Shown: positions 45,667 to 54,689, counted from the stretch's first letter. The stretch: DNA of 64,000 bases from Hyphococcus sp. (GCA_021776455.1 JAJFFX010000057.1:1-64000); one strand, 5' to 3'. Notes: generated by a model from the sequence alone, not told the origin. A program made the numbers and translations.

Positions 45667-45752
45667 AAGCTTTTTGCCGACGCTGGCTGTGGTAAAGTGA
45701 GCGCTGGGCCGCAAACTGCGGGGGACTATAGTAACGAGGGAGGATGCGCGCC

Positions 45753-46178
45753 ATGTATCAGATGTTTCCATTATTGGCGATAAGCCTGATCATTTTTGCG
45801 ATTTTAACGCTAACCGGTGCGGCGAGCACGCCCGATCTGCCGTGGTACGACATGACGTTCGTAGTCTTGCCTATGGTGTCTACCGATGAGTGGAATGTGA
45901 CCTGGGGCGACGTGTTTCTTCTCGCCAGCATGGGGCTGTTATTCGTTGAGCTTTTGCGCGCAACAAAAACCGGCTCGGAATCAATCATGAATCATGCCCT
46001 GTCGGTGGTCGTATTTGTCGCCTCGCTGCTGCTTTTCATCATCGTGAAGGGCTTTGGAAATTCCGTATTCTTCATTTTTATGGCGATGACATTTCTTGAT
46101 TTTATGGCCGGCTTCATTGTCACCACAGTGACGGCGCGCCGGGATCTTTCCGTTGGCGGCGGCATTGCCGCCTCATGA
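45753..46178 (+). CDS. uncharacterised four-helix membrane protein
   Basis: The product is 141 aa from ATG 45753, which is 9 bases after GAGGGAGG; ATG 45744 is too close to that site. Four hydrophobic helices are visible (FPLLAISLIIFAILTLTG, WGDVFLLASMGLLFVELLRA, ALSVVVFVASLLLFIIVKGFG, FFIFMAMTFLDFMAGFIVTTV). The pattern matches conserved small membrane proteins in this class, but I know no function. It follows the DPM1-like gene by about 85 bases and may or may not be part of the glycan cluster. Confidence 0.83.
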   Translation: MYQMFPLLAISLIIFAILTLTGAASTPDLPWYDMTFVVLPMVSTDEWNVTWGDVFLLASMGLLFVELLRATKTGSESIMNHALSVVVFVASLLLFIIVKGFGNSVFFIFMAMTFLDFMAGFIVTTVTARRDLSVGGGIAAS

Positions 46179-46190
46179 ACGCCCTGTCAA

Positions 46191-46421
46191 TTAAACCTTA
46201 AGATCGACAACCATTCCTAGCGCGTGATCATCTTTGCCGTCGTTCCAGGTATAGGTTTGGGTTAGCAAACTGTGCCGGACTGCGACTAGCCGGCTATATG
46301 AAATTGTTGATGTGTGCCGTTTTGGGATACGACCTTTCCCGGAGCGTCTGCGAGTCGGCGTAACTACCGTTGCTGTCGGTTGAGCCGGATGCAATGCCGG
46401 AAGGTTAACAATTCGTTTCAT
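46191..46421 (-). CDS. small basic protein of unknown function
   Basis: A 76-aa ORF from ATG 46421 (89 aa if a GTG/ATG further upstream is used). It is basic and rich in Thr, Arg and Ser, with a C-terminal DGKDDHALGMVVDLKV that looks like selected protein sequence. No strong ribosome binding site is visible. It fills the gap between the membrane protein and the GGDEF-EAL gene on the opposite strand. I cannot assign a family. Confidence 0.4.
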   Translation of the reverse strand: MKRIVNLPALHPAQPTATVVTPTRRRSGKGRIPKRHTSTISYSRLVAVRHSLLTQTYTWNDGKDDHALGMVVDLKV

Positions 46422-46523
46422 AGTTAGAAGCAGCGCAATATCGGCGCCGCAACGGGGCAAAATTTCAAATTTTATTTACCGCTCTGGGTGTAGGTTCAGT
46501 CCTTACATATGTGAGTGGGTCAG

Positions 46524-48302
46524 ATGGCAGAAAACGCTCAAGCGTTTCCCGGAGAAAATTCGAACGCGCAAACGGTGGAAGCCGGCACGCCGCAATCGTC
46601 AATAAAGCATCGTTTTGGAGATGGCGCCGATGCGCCGCCATCGGCGGATGAAGGCTCACTCCAGACGATGTTTGAGTACGATCCCGACCAGAATCTTTTG
46701 AGTTGGTCAGATGAAACCGCGGCGGCGCGTATTCTCGGTGTCGATAATGCGCGCACTGTGGGAACGCTTGCGGCTTTTGACGAACGCATTGTCGGCGCGG
46801 CCGATAAAATCCGTTCAGAAGCGTTTTCCGGCGCCGCAAATAGCTATTTTTGCGAATACCAGCTGCGCCGTCAGGATGGCGAAGTGCATTGGGTTGAAGA
46901 GCGCGGGGGCTGGATTGGGTCCGGTCAGAGCAAACGCCTGATCAGTATTATCCGGTCAATAGAAGGCCAGAAACAGCGCGAAGAGCGCATGTTCTGGCTG
47001 GCGCAAAATGATGAACTGACCGGCCTTCTCAATCGCGTTCACTTGCGCAAGGAGATTGACCATACCATTGCGCGCGCGCGGGAAACCGGCAACGGCGCGG
47101 TCTATCTGCTCGCCGGAATTGACGATCTCGGCGCGGTGAACGCGGATTTCGGTTTTGACGCCGCCGACAAGGTGATTCTTGAGCTGTCGCAAAGGCTTGC
47201 CGCAGAGATAGGACCGGACGGAAAAATCGGACGTGTCGCCGGCACGAAATTCGGCATGGTTATCAACAACTGCGGCGAAGAGCGTTTGCGCGAGATATGC
47301 GTCCGGTTGATGAATGCTGTGCGGCAAAATGTCATCGAAACCCGTAGTGGCGGTGTCGCCGCCTCCATTGGCCTTGGTGCGGTGATGCTGCCGGAGCAGG
47401 CGGGCGAGGCGAATGCAGCGATGGTGCGCGCGGAAGCCGCACTCGATCAGGCCAAGCGCCAAGGCAAGTCGAGCTGGTCTGCATTTTCAGAACAAACCGA
47501 CACAATCAGTTTGCGCCGGCGCAATAGCCATATGTCTGACGTGATTTTGACAGCGCTCAATGAGCGCCGGATCATGCTTGCATTTCAACCCATCGTTTCA
47601 GATATCGGCGAAACGCCGCGAAAGTTCGAGTGTCTGATCCGGATGCGCGGAGAAGACGGTCAGGAAATTCCGGCACCGGACTTTATTCCGCCTGCTGAGC
47701 GCCTCGGGCTTGTTCACCTCCTGGACCGGCGTGTCCTGGAGCTTGCCACGAACACACTGGCGGTATGCCCAGATATTCATCTCAATGTGAATATTGCCCT
47801 GGAGACAGTGAAAGACTTTGTCTGGGCGGAGGGGTATCTCTCCCATCTGCGCGCCTATCCGGAATTGGCCAAACGCATCACCGTTGAACTGACGGAAACG
47901 CAGGTCATCGACGCGATTGACGCCTCGATTGAATTCGTCTCGGAACTGAAAAAGGTCGGTTGTTCCTTCGGTATAGATGACTTTGGCGCCGGCTATACGT
48001 CGTTCCGGAACCTCAAGGCGATGGATATCGATATCTTAAAAATCGATGGATCGTTCGTGACCGGCGTGTCGTCGTCGCGCGACAATCAGATATTTGTGCG
48101 TACGCTTCTCGATCTGGCGCGTAACTTCGGCATGAAAACCGTCGCCGAATGGGTCGACAACGAAGCGGACGCAGTATTGCTGAAAGGTCTTGGGGTAGAT
48201 TTTCTTCAAGGCTTTTTGCTCGGCAAGCCCCAGACCAATCCCGATTGGCTGCCTGATGGCGCGCCGAACGAGCCGCCCGCACGGCCCGACCGTTTCCAAT
48301 AA
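46524..48302 (+). CDS. PAS-GGDEF-EAL cyclic-di-GMP protein, degenerate GGDEF, likely phosphodiesterase
   Basis: The product is 592 aa from ATG 46524; the GTG three codons earlier is the alternative. No membrane segment is seen. A PAS/PAC domain spans about residues 45-150 (YFCEYQLRRQDGEVHWVEERGG), then a GGDEF domain (DELTGLLNRVHLRKEI) whose active-site motif reads AGTKF, so cyclase activity should be lost. The EAL domain has ECL in place of EAL but keeps ELTETQ, IDDFGAGYTSF, LKIDGSF, an AEWVD segment and QGFLLGKP. It is probably an active c-di-GMP phosphodiesterase tuned by the PAS and degenerate GGDEF domains. Confidence 0.92.
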   Translation: MAENAQAFPGENSNAQTVEAGTPQSSIKHRFGDGADAPPSADEGSLQTMFEYDPDQNLLSWSDETAAARILGVDNARTVGTLAAFDERIVGAADKIRSEAFSGAANSYFCEYQLRRQDGEVHWVEERGGWIGSGQSKRLISIIRSIEGQKQREERMFWLAQNDELTGLLNRVHLRKEIDHTIARARETGNGAVYLLAGIDDLGAVNADFGFDAADKVILELSQRLAAEIGPDGKIGRVAGTKFGMVINNCGEERLREICVRLMNAVRQNVIETRSGGVAASIGLGAVMLPEQAGEANAAMVRAEAALDQAKRQGKSSWSAFSEQTDTISLRRRNSHMSDVILTALNERRIMLAFQPIVSDIGETPRKFECLIRMRGEDGQEIPAPDFIPPAERLGLVHLLDRRVLELATNTLAVCPDIHLNVNIALETVKDFVWAEGYLSHLRAYPELAKRITVELTETQVIDAIDASIEFVSELKKVGCSFGIDDFGAGYTSFRNLKAMDIDILKIDGSFVTGVSSSRDNQIFVRTLLDLARNFGMKTVAEWVDNEADAVLLKGLGVDFLQGFLLGKPQTNPDWLPDGAPNEPPARPDRFQ

Positions 48303-48313
48303 CGCATCGCTTG

Positions 48314-48919
48314 TTACGAGCCTTTTTTCTCGAGCTGTTCGAGTTGTTTCTGCAGCGCGGCGAGTTGCGATTTTAACTCATCGATTTGACCGGGTCCCTC
48401 GGCAGCTTTTGCAGGCGCGCCGGCGCTGGTGTAGAGATTACTCATTGGCGACAACATTTTCATTGCCTGCTGGTATAGCTCCATATTTTTACGCACGCTC
48501 TCTTCAAAAATGGAATAGCCGGGCGTCGCTCCTAAAGTATCGCGCATGCGCTGGCGCAAAGCATCCTGATTGCTGGCGAAGGAGTCCATACTCATCTCAA
48601 GATAGGACGGTACAAAGCTTTGCAGACTGTCGCCATAGAATTTGATCAATTGCCGCAGGAATTGTATCGGCAACAAGTTTTGCCCTTTGCTTTCTTCCTC
48701 GAAAATAATTTGCGTCAAGACGGAATGGGTAATATCATCGCCGGACTTTGCGTCATAGACGACAAAGTCTTCGCCGTTCTTGACCATCTCCGAAAGAAAA
48801 TCGAGCGTCACATAAGAACTCGTCGCGGTGTTGTAGAGGCGGCGGTTTGCGTATTTCTTGATAACGGTCGCCTCACCTGCGGCGCCGTTTTTCCGCCCTT
48901 TGGCGCTTTTGTCAGTCAT
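48314..48919 (-). CDS. phaR: polyhydroxyalkanoate synthesis repressor PhaR
   Basis: PhaR represses phasin and PHB genes and is released when it binds nascent PHB. The product is 201 aa. The N-terminal PHB/PHA accumulation regulator domain has the signature VIKKYANRRLYNTATSSYVTL and IFEEESKGQNLLP. A second helical domain and a C-terminal coiled coil (QIDELKSQLAALQKQLEQLEKK) follow. It is divergent from phaA-phaB, with palindromic sites between them. The phaC synthase is not in the window. Confidence 0.96.
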   Translation of the reverse strand: MTDKSAKGRKNGAAGEATVIKKYANRRLYNTATSSYVTLDFLSEMVKNGEDFVVYDAKSGDDITHSVLTQIIFEEESKGQNLLPIQFLRQLIKFYGDSLQSFVPSYLEMSMDSFASNQDALRQRMRDTLGATPGYSIFEESVRKNMELYQQAMKMLSPMSNLYTSAGAPAKAAEGPGQIDELKSQLAALQKQLEQLEKKGS

Positions 48920-48979
48920 GAGGCGTTTCCTCCCGATACTGGCCGCTCAGAACCAATAGGCTGGTCCGAGTAGCAATTT

Positions 48980-49054
48980 GTTGCGGCGCAACCTTTTTGT
49001 GCGCTTGCTAATCTTGCTATAGCATGAAAATAGAACTTGCATATGTGCGTCGCA
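48980..49054. promoter_or_regulatory. three TGC-N3/4-GCA palindromes, candidate PhaR operators
   Basis: GTTGC-GGC-GCAAC (48980-48992), TGC-TATA-GCA (49015-49024) and TGC-GTC-GCA (49046-49054) lie in the phaR/phaA intergenic region. PhaR of Paracoccus denitrificans is known to bind TGC-rich CTGC-N3/4-GCAG-type sequences, which these resemble. The first is 61 bases upstream of phaR and all are 120-195 bases upstream of phaA, so both directions could be controlled. Confidence 0.55.
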
Positions 49055-49130
49055 AGGCTTTGCCATGCGTGTAAGTGGTTGAGAATATAGGCTCTTCGAG
49101 TGGTGTGGTGTTAAAATAGCGTCTAACTCG

Positions 49131-49156
49131 CCGGTTGTGGCCGGTTGTGGCCGGTT
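49131..49156 (+). repeat. short 10-base tandem repeat
   Basis: CCGGTTGTGG occurs twice head to tail (49131-49140 and 49141-49150) followed by CCGGTT, giving 2.6 units. It ends 19 bases before the phaA start, just upstream of the CAGGAGGA ribosome binding site. Copy number could vary by slippage. Confidence 0.8.
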
Positions 49157-49175
49157 TTACGGATCAGGAGGAATT

Positions 49176-50351
49176 ATGAGTGGAGTGGTTATAGTCTCGG
49201 CGGCAAGAACCGGGATTGGCTCTTTTTGTGGCGGGTTGAGCAGTTTGTCAGCAGTAGAACTCGGTGAAGCAGCACTTTCTGCGGCGATAGAGCGGGCAGG
49301 CATTACCGGCGAGGATGTTGGTGAAGTCATCATGGGCAACGTGCTTCAGGCCGGCCTCGGCCAGAATACAGCCAGGCAAGCGAGCATTGCCGCGGGCGTT
49401 CTCAATGAAGTTCCGGCGATCACGATCAATCAGGTTTGTGGTTCGGGGCTGCGCGCTGTGGCGATGGCGAGCCAGGCGATCCAGCTTGGAGACGCAAATA
49501 TTGTTGCTGCGGGTGGTCATGAAAATATGTCGCAGGCGCCCCATGCAGCGCTCTTGCGTAATGGCGTAAAAATGGGTTCTGCGAAATTTGCTGATACGAT
49601 GATTACGGATGGTCTGTGGGACGCCTTCAACAATTATCATATGGGACAGACCGCAGAGAATTTGGCGCAGAAATATGAAATTAGCCGTGAAGAGCAGGAT
49701 GCGTTTGCAGTCGCCAGTCAGAACAAAGCGGAAGCTGCAAAAAAGGCCAACAAGTTTCATGATGAAATTGCGCCAGTTCTGGTCAAGACGCGCAAAGGAA
49801 CCGTTATTTTCAGCGAGGACGAGTATCCCCGCGAAGGCGTGACGCTCGATTCGATTTCCGGACTTAAGCCTGCGTTTAATCGTGATGGCGGAACGGTCAC
49901 GGCGGCAAATTCATCCGGCCTCAATGACGGCGCTGCGGCGCTCGTGATTATGTCGGAAAAAGAGGCGGACAGCCGTAATTTGCCGACGCTTGCGCGCATT
50001 GTTTCCTGGGGGCATTGCGGCGTTGACCCGTCGATCATGGGCGTCGGCCCGGCCCCGGCCACGTGTATTGCGCTCAAAAAGGCGGGTTGGAAGCTGGATG
50101 ATGTAGATCTGATCGAGGCGAATGAAGCCTTTGCAGCGCAGGCGCTAGCGGTCGGCAAAGAGCTGGATTGGGATCCGGACAAGGTCAACGTCAATGGCGG
50201 CGCAATCGCGCTTGGCCATCCGATCGGCGCATCCGGTGCGCGCATCCTAACAACCTTGATTTTTGAATTGCAGCGGTCTGAAAAATCGAAAGGCCTTGCG
50301 ACTTTGTGTATCGGCGGCGGTATGGGCATCGCCATGTGCGTGGAACGCTAG
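49176..50351 (+). CDS. phaA: acetyl-CoA C-acetyltransferase (beta-ketothiolase)
   Basis: PhaA condenses two acetyl-CoA to acetoacetyl-CoA. The product is 391 aa from ATG 49176, with CAGGAGGA upstream; the track start adds 13 residues. The acylated nucleophile is C88 ([10 protein letters not shown]). The second active-site set is [11 protein letters not shown] (His near 347) and CIGGGMG (Cys near 377). The neighbouring phaB and phaR place it in PHB synthesis instead of beta-oxidation. Confidence 0.96.
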   Translation: MSGVVIVSAARTGIGSFCGGLSSLSAVELGEAALSAAIERAGITGEDVGEVIMGNVLQAGLGQNTARQASIAAGVLNEVPAITINQVCGSGLRAVAMASQAIQLGDANIVAAGGHENMSQAPHAALLRNGVKMGSAKFADTMITDGLWDAFNNYHMGQTAENLAQKYEISREEQDAFAVASQNKAEAAKKANKFHDEIAPVLVKTRKGTVIFSEDEYPREGVTLDSISGLKPAFNRDGGTVTAANSSGLNDGAAALVIMSEKEADSRNLPTLARIVSWGHCGVDPSIMGVGPAPATCIALKKAGWKLDDVDLIEANEAFAAQALAVGKELDWDPDKVNVNGGAIALGHPIGASGARILTTLIFELQRSEKSKGLATLCIGGGMGIAMCVER

Positions 50352-50419
50352 ATACGTTTGTTGTGGGTAAGGAGTTCAGTCAGCCGGTAATGCCGGCAAA
50401 GCAGGTGGGAGAATGACGT

Positions 50420-51145
50420 ATGAGCAGGAACGCAATTGTCACTGGAGGAACCCGCGGGATCGGCGCCGCCATTGCACACTGTTTAAAAGCCAAAGGCTGC
50501 AACGTTGCGGCGACTTATGCAGGTAATGACGAGGCGGCTGCAAAGTTCACCGAAGAGACCGGCATGAAAGTTTATAAGTGGGATGTCGGCGACTATGAGG
50601 CCTGCAAGAGTGGCGTCGGTGAAATTGAAACGGCGCAAGGTCCGACCGACATTCTCGTCAACAACGCTGGCATTACCCGCGACAGTTTCTTCCACAAGAT
50701 GACGCCGCAGCAATGGTCAGAGGTTCTGCGCGCCGACCTCGATTCGGTCTTCAATATGTCGCATCAAGTATTCCCTGGCATGCGCGCGCGCGGCTTCGGG
50801 CGCATCGTCAATATAAGCTCGATCAACGGTCAGAAAGGGCAGATGGGCCAGACCAATTACTCCGCCGCTAAGGCCGGCATGATTGGATTGACCAGAGCGC
50901 TGGCGCAGGAGGGCGCGCGCAAAGGCGTTACCGTCAATGCCGTTGCACCCGGCTATATCGCGACCGATATGGTCTCGGCCCTGGACGACAAGGTACTGCA
51001 GTCAATTACCGCGCAAATCCCGGTTGGGCGGCTTGGCGAAGCGGAGGAAATTGGTGATTGTGTTGCGTTTTTGGCGGATGATAAAGCCGGGTTCATTACC
51101 GGCGCGGTCCTCACCGCCAATGGCGGCCAGTATATCGCGGCTTGA
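50420..51145 (+). CDS. phaB: acetoacetyl-CoA reductase
   Basis: PhaB reduces acetoacetyl-CoA to (R)-3-hydroxybutyryl-CoA with NADPH, the monomer for PHB synthase. The product is a 241-aa short-chain dehydrogenase. The cofactor loop is GGTRGIGAAIA (residues 9-19), NNAG is at 81-84, and the catalytic S134, Y147 and K151 are spaced correctly (NISSINGQ...YSAAK). It resembles FabG but the pha context and IGxxGQMGQTNYSA region favour PhaB. It starts 69 bases after phaA. Confidence 0.95.
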   Translation: MSRNAIVTGGTRGIGAAIAHCLKAKGCNVAATYAGNDEAAAKFTEETGMKVYKWDVGDYEACKSGVGEIETAQGPTDILVNNAGITRDSFFHKMTPQQWSEVLRADLDSVFNMSHQVFPGMRARGFGRIVNISSINGQKGQMGQTNYSAAKAGMIGLTRALAQEGARKGVTVNAVAPGYIATDMVSALDDKVLQSITAQIPVGRLGEAEEIGDCVAFLADDKAGFITGAVLTANGGQYIAA

Positions 51146-51292
51146 GGCGACGCCTCAAAAGCAGGGTCAATAAACCAGTAGAGCGCCCGAAATTTCTCAG
51201 GGTCAGGCCCTTATTTCACCAAATTACAATGCTAGATTGCTTTCCAGTCGGACATCCGGCCTTCGCAATTGGGCCTTGGGAAGTATGAAACA

Positions 51293-52165
51293 ATGAGACG
51301 AGCGGGAGTCCATTCAGCGGTCCTGGCAGTAGGCGCCACAGTCTGCAATGCAGCGGCCGTGCAGCCGGATGTCGCCAATGCACCTCTGGATGTGGCGCCG
51401 TCTGTCCTGGCGCAATCCTCTGATCCGTTCTCAGCGCTTGTCGGAAAAAAACGCCAGCGCCCGTCGGCGCACACCAAAAACATCACCATTGAACGCTATG
51501 TTTTAGCATCCGATGACCGCGCGCTTTTATTTGAGGACCGTTCAAATGAGGCGCGGGTCAAATTTCTTTGCGGGCCAGACGATCCACGGTTCGATTGCAC
51601 AATCGATCCTGAAGATCCGGCTGCGGAGATATATCAGATCAAACCGACGCGCGGTCCGCGCGGCGACCTGATTTACAAAAATGCTGAGGGCGACACGATG
51701 ATGCGTATAGCCTCTTATGGCGGTGCGACGGTATTTTGGCCGGGTGAGGGGCGTGGGCTCGCGGCGTCCAAATCTTTTGGCGATGACGCCTCTTTGCGGC
51801 TCGGTTTTGTAGAATATGCAACCGCGGTGCGGCGTGCGCAGGCGGCGACCGCCTATGTCAGCGCTGCTATCGGCGCGCCAATCATTTTCGACACAGGCGC
51901 TGCGCCGGTGGGTGAACACGAAAATGCGGCTGTGCTTGGCGACGCTATCATCCGCGCCGCCAACGGAATCAAGGATGTCGCCGATGATCCGACCGGCGCT
52001 CGCATCATCGCCAACAGGATTAGGCGGGTGTCTTTTGCACTCTCAAACGCACCCGGTATCGGGCTCGAATCCGGCGTTTTGAAAATTAGTTATGTTCCAG
52101 GTCAGGACATTGACGGCCGGCCGTCTTCCGCCGCCGTGGCGCATTATTTGGAAGAGACGCTCTAA
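51293..52165 (+). CDS. uncharacterised exported protein (possibly DUF4908)
   Basis: The product is 290 aa from ATG 51293; the track's TTG start adds 8 residues. A signal peptide (RRAGVHSAVLAVGATVCNAAA) is followed by a segment ERYVLASDDRALLFEDRS...VKFLCGPDDPRFDC that resembles the start of the alphaproteobacterial DUF4908 family. I hold that assignment with low confidence. Two cysteines in that segment could pair. The mature protein is beta-rich with DLIYKNAEGDTMMRIASYGGATVFWP. Function is unknown. A second exported small protein follows after 82 bases. Confidence 0.8.
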   Translation: MRRAGVHSAVLAVGATVCNAAAVQPDVANAPLDVAPSVLAQSSDPFSALVGKKRQRPSAHTKNITIERYVLASDDRALLFEDRSNEARVKFLCGPDDPRFDCTIDPEDPAAEIYQIKPTRGPRGDLIYKNAEGDTMMRIASYGGATVFWPGEGRGLAASKSFGDDASLRLGFVEYATAVRRAQAATAYVSAAIGAPIIFDTGAAPVGEHENAAVLGDAIIRAANGIKDVADDPTGARIIANRIRRVSFALSNAPGIGLESGVLKISYVPGQDIDGRPSSAAVAHYLEETL

Positions 52166-52247
52166 ATGTCACGAAAAATTGGGGTGTTTGGGCGATATCA
52201 TCCCCCGATGTCGCAAAAGGGCCGCAAAGGGAGGGCATGTTTTGACC

Positions 52248-52694
52248 ATGGCGCTTAGTATTTCCATGTCAAAACTTTGGGCTGTTCGCGCGGCGATGGC
52301 CAGCGTGTGTGGAGTGCTTGTGTTCGGCGTTGCATCGGCGCAGTCGCTAAAAGAGTTGCGCGTGCGCGACGCAGAGGAAGCGGCGCTTGACCGCGAGGTT
52401 GCTTACACGCAGTCAGTATGCGGCAGTTCAATCGACGCCTCGATCGATTGGCGCTCGGCAGCCGATTGGCCTGAAAGCGTCAGTCTCACATTATCTTGCG
52501 ATGGCGCACTCGGTGCAGTAGAGGCGTATTGCCGAACCGGCGAGGGAAAATCTCGCGCACAGCGGATTACGCGTTTTGTTTGCGCCGGCGATGGCTCCGG
52601 GGCTTCCTTGCGCGGCGGGACATTGCGTTATGGCGCAACCCCGGGGGATAATGGATTTGTAGATACAAAAATGCTGATTGATAGCGCGCTTTAA
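52248..52694 (+). CDS. small uncharacterised exported protein
   Basis: The product is about 148 aa from ATG 52248. Alternatives are TTG 52242, closer to GGGAGGG, and ATG 52266. A signal peptide (MSKLWAVRAAMASVCGVLVFGVASA) precedes an acidic-basic helix (KELRVRDAEEAALDREVAY) and a beta-rich part with four cysteines (SVCGSS, LSCDGA, AYCRTG, FVCAGD) that could form two disulfides. I know no family. The stop overlaps the convergent marC stop (TTAA). Confidence 0.72.
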   Translation: MALSISMSKLWAVRAAMASVCGVLVFGVASAQSLKELRVRDAEEAALDREVAYTQSVCGSSIDASIDWRSAADWPESVSLTLSCDGALGAVEAYCRTGEGKSRAQRITRFVCAGDGSGASLRGGTLRYGATPGDNGFVDTKMLIDSAL

Positions 52695-53347
52695 CCGCCT
52701 ATAGGAGCGGCCATTTTTTCCAATATGCCGACCCTGACGCCGTCAAACACATATTGCGTCGATAGCGCCATCAGCAGCATGCCCAGCAGGCGCGAAATCA
52801 CATTCATCCCGGTGCGGCCTAACGCATCGGAAATTTTGCCTGCAAAAGCCATGATAAGAACGCCGGATAGCAGCACCACATAGGTCGCCGCGAGTGCTGC
52901 GCCGCGCTCTACCAGGCTTGCCTCCGGTTCGCCCATCAGCAGCATAATAGTAGCGATCGCGCCGGGACCGGCCATGAGCGGAATGGCGAGTGGGAAAAAT
53001 GCGATATTCTCGCGTGCGGAGGCTTTCGGTCCGGGTGTTTTCGCTTCCATCTCGCCATCCGGCTCAAAGAACATCCGAAAGCCCATCAAGAACAGCAGGA
53101 TACCGCCGGCAGTGCGGAAGGCCGCCATCGAGATGCCGAGATGGTGCAACATGAAATTGCCGGCAAGGCCAAAGAAGGTCAAAAGGCAAGCGGCAATGAA
53201 TGCCGCCTCCATAGCAACCCGCCGGCGCTGGTTGGTTTTTTCGCTGCGCGTTAACGATGCATAGATCGGCGTCACCATGATCGGGTCGATCACGATAAAG
53301 AGCGTCACGAAAGCAGCGATAAACGCGGAAGAAAATTCTAGAACCAT
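52691..53347 (-). CDS. MarC family integral membrane protein
   Basis: The product is 218 aa with six hydrophobic helices. MarC-family signatures are the opening FIAAFVTLFIVIDPIMVTPIYASLT, AAFRTAGGILLFLMGFRMF, and FPLAIPLMAGPGAIATIMLL. Despite the old name, MarC proteins are not shown to confer multidrug resistance and their function is unknown. It is convergent with the small exported gene. Confidence 0.93.
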   Translation of the reverse strand: MVLEFSSAFIAAFVTLFIVIDPIMVTPIYASLTRSEKTNQRRRVAMEAAFIAACLLTFFGLAGNFMLHHLGISMAAFRTAGGILLFLMGFRMFFEPDGEMEAKTPGPKASARENIAFFPLAIPLMAGPGAIATIMLLMGEPEASLVERGAALAATYVVLLSGVLIMAFAGKISDALGRTGMNVISRLLGMLLMALSTQYVFDGVRVGILEKMAAPIGG

Positions 53348-53498
53348 GGCGAGTGATTTCCTTTCCGCTAAACGATGTTATGCGCGCTTTACTGGGCGGC
53401 GACCGGCCGCATGGTATTGGCAAAAACCTTGCAACAACTATCCAGCATGCTTTAGGTGTTGGGCTAAACGCCGTCTACCGCTCATTTAGGATTTTTTG

Positions 53499-54689
53499 AT
53501 GAAAATTGTCGTTATCGCGCCAAACGTTTCGGAAAATCTTTCAGGCGAAGCGATTAAGGCATTTCAATATATCACGCATTTGCTCGCCAATAACGACGAC
53601 GTCACGTTGTTGACGCATGCCCGCTCAAGAGGCCATCTTGATCAATTTCCGGACATGTTAGCGGTTCGATTTGTTGAAGATGGTTTCTGGCAAAAATTTT
53701 TCTGGCGCTCGAAGGTTCTGCGTTCATTGGTTGATGTGCCGTTCTTTTTGGCGGTGCAAAAAATCATTCAAGGAATTTATGAAGAGGCGCCGGAAACAGT
53801 TTTTCATTTCTTGGGCCCGGTATCGCCCATCATTCCACGGTTTCCCGTGCGGGAGTCGAAAAGTGTGTTGGGTCCAATTACAGGCAATATCTATTACCCG
53901 CCCGCATTGAGATCACGCGAACCCTTTCAATTAAGGGTGCGGCGGGTTCTCCATTCTGTTGCACAACACGCGGTTGGAATGGTTCTTAACGACAAGGCCG
54001 GATTTGACAGAATTCTTATCTCCGGCGGCGCGCGCACGCGTCAGTCTCTAAAATGGGCCGGCGCAAGCGATACGCAAATGCGCGATGTTTTTGATTCTGG
54101 CGTTTCGGATAAAATCATGGGCCTTTCAAAAATTTCTCATACTGGAGTTAACTACCGCTTTGCAGCATCCGGTCGCTTGGTGCCGCATAAAGGTGTTGAT
54201 CTTGCGATCCGCGCCGTTGCCAAAACCAAGACACCGGTAACGCTCGATATATTTGGGTCCGGTCCGGAAGAGGCAATGTTGCATGCACTCATTGATGAAT
54301 TGGATATTGGCGAGCGTGTAAGGTTACGGGGTTGGCTGCCAAGCCATGACGATCTTATCCGCGAATTGACGAACTACCGTGGATATGTATTTCCGAGTAT
54401 GGCGGAAGCCAATGGGATTGTGATCCAAGAGGGGCTTTCAATGGGGTTGCCGGTAATTTGCCTTAACTGGGGCGGGCCAACGCTGCTGACGAGCGATGCT
54501 ACGGCTGTTCGTATTGATCCGGGCTCTGATGACGATATTGTCACGGCGCTTGCAGATCGAATGGATAGATTGGCTGAAGATCCAGAATTTGCAACACAGC
54601 TATCGGATAATGGTTTTGAAAGCGCCCGAAAAAGTTTCAGCTGGGGCGCCGTTTCAGAGCAGTGGCGTCATGCTTTTACGGATTTGTGA
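53499..54689 (+). CDS. family 4 glycosyltransferase, lower GC than neighbours
   Basis: The product is 396 aa from ATG 53499, with TAGGA upstream. The GT-B C-terminal half is clear: FAASGRLVPHKGVDLAIRAV, DIFGSGPEEAML, GERVRLRGWLP and the donor-binding VFPSMAEANGIVIQEGLSMGLPVI (E-x7-E). It probably transfers a sugar to a lipid-linked or surface glycan in the cytosol. A 120-base sample (53521-53640) is about 47% GC by hand count, well below most genes here. It is not next to other glycan genes, so it may be acquired. Confidence 0.9.
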   Translation: MKIVVIAPNVSENLSGEAIKAFQYITHLLANNDDVTLLTHARSRGHLDQFPDMLAVRFVEDGFWQKFFWRSKVLRSLVDVPFFLAVQKIIQGIYEEAPETVFHFLGPVSPIIPRFPVRESKSVLGPITGNIYYPPALRSREPFQLRVRRVLHSVAQHAVGMVLNDKAGFDRILISGGARTRQSLKWAGASDTQMRDVFDSGVSDKIMGLSKISHTGVNYRFAASGRLVPHKGVDLAIRAVAKTKTPVTLDIFGSGPEEAMLHALIDELDIGERVRLRGWLPSHDDLIRELTNYRGYVFPSMAEANGIVIQEGLSMGLPVICLNWGGPTLLTSDATAVRIDPGSDDDIVTALADRMDRLAEDPEFATQLSDNGFESARKSFSWGAVSEQWRHAFTDL

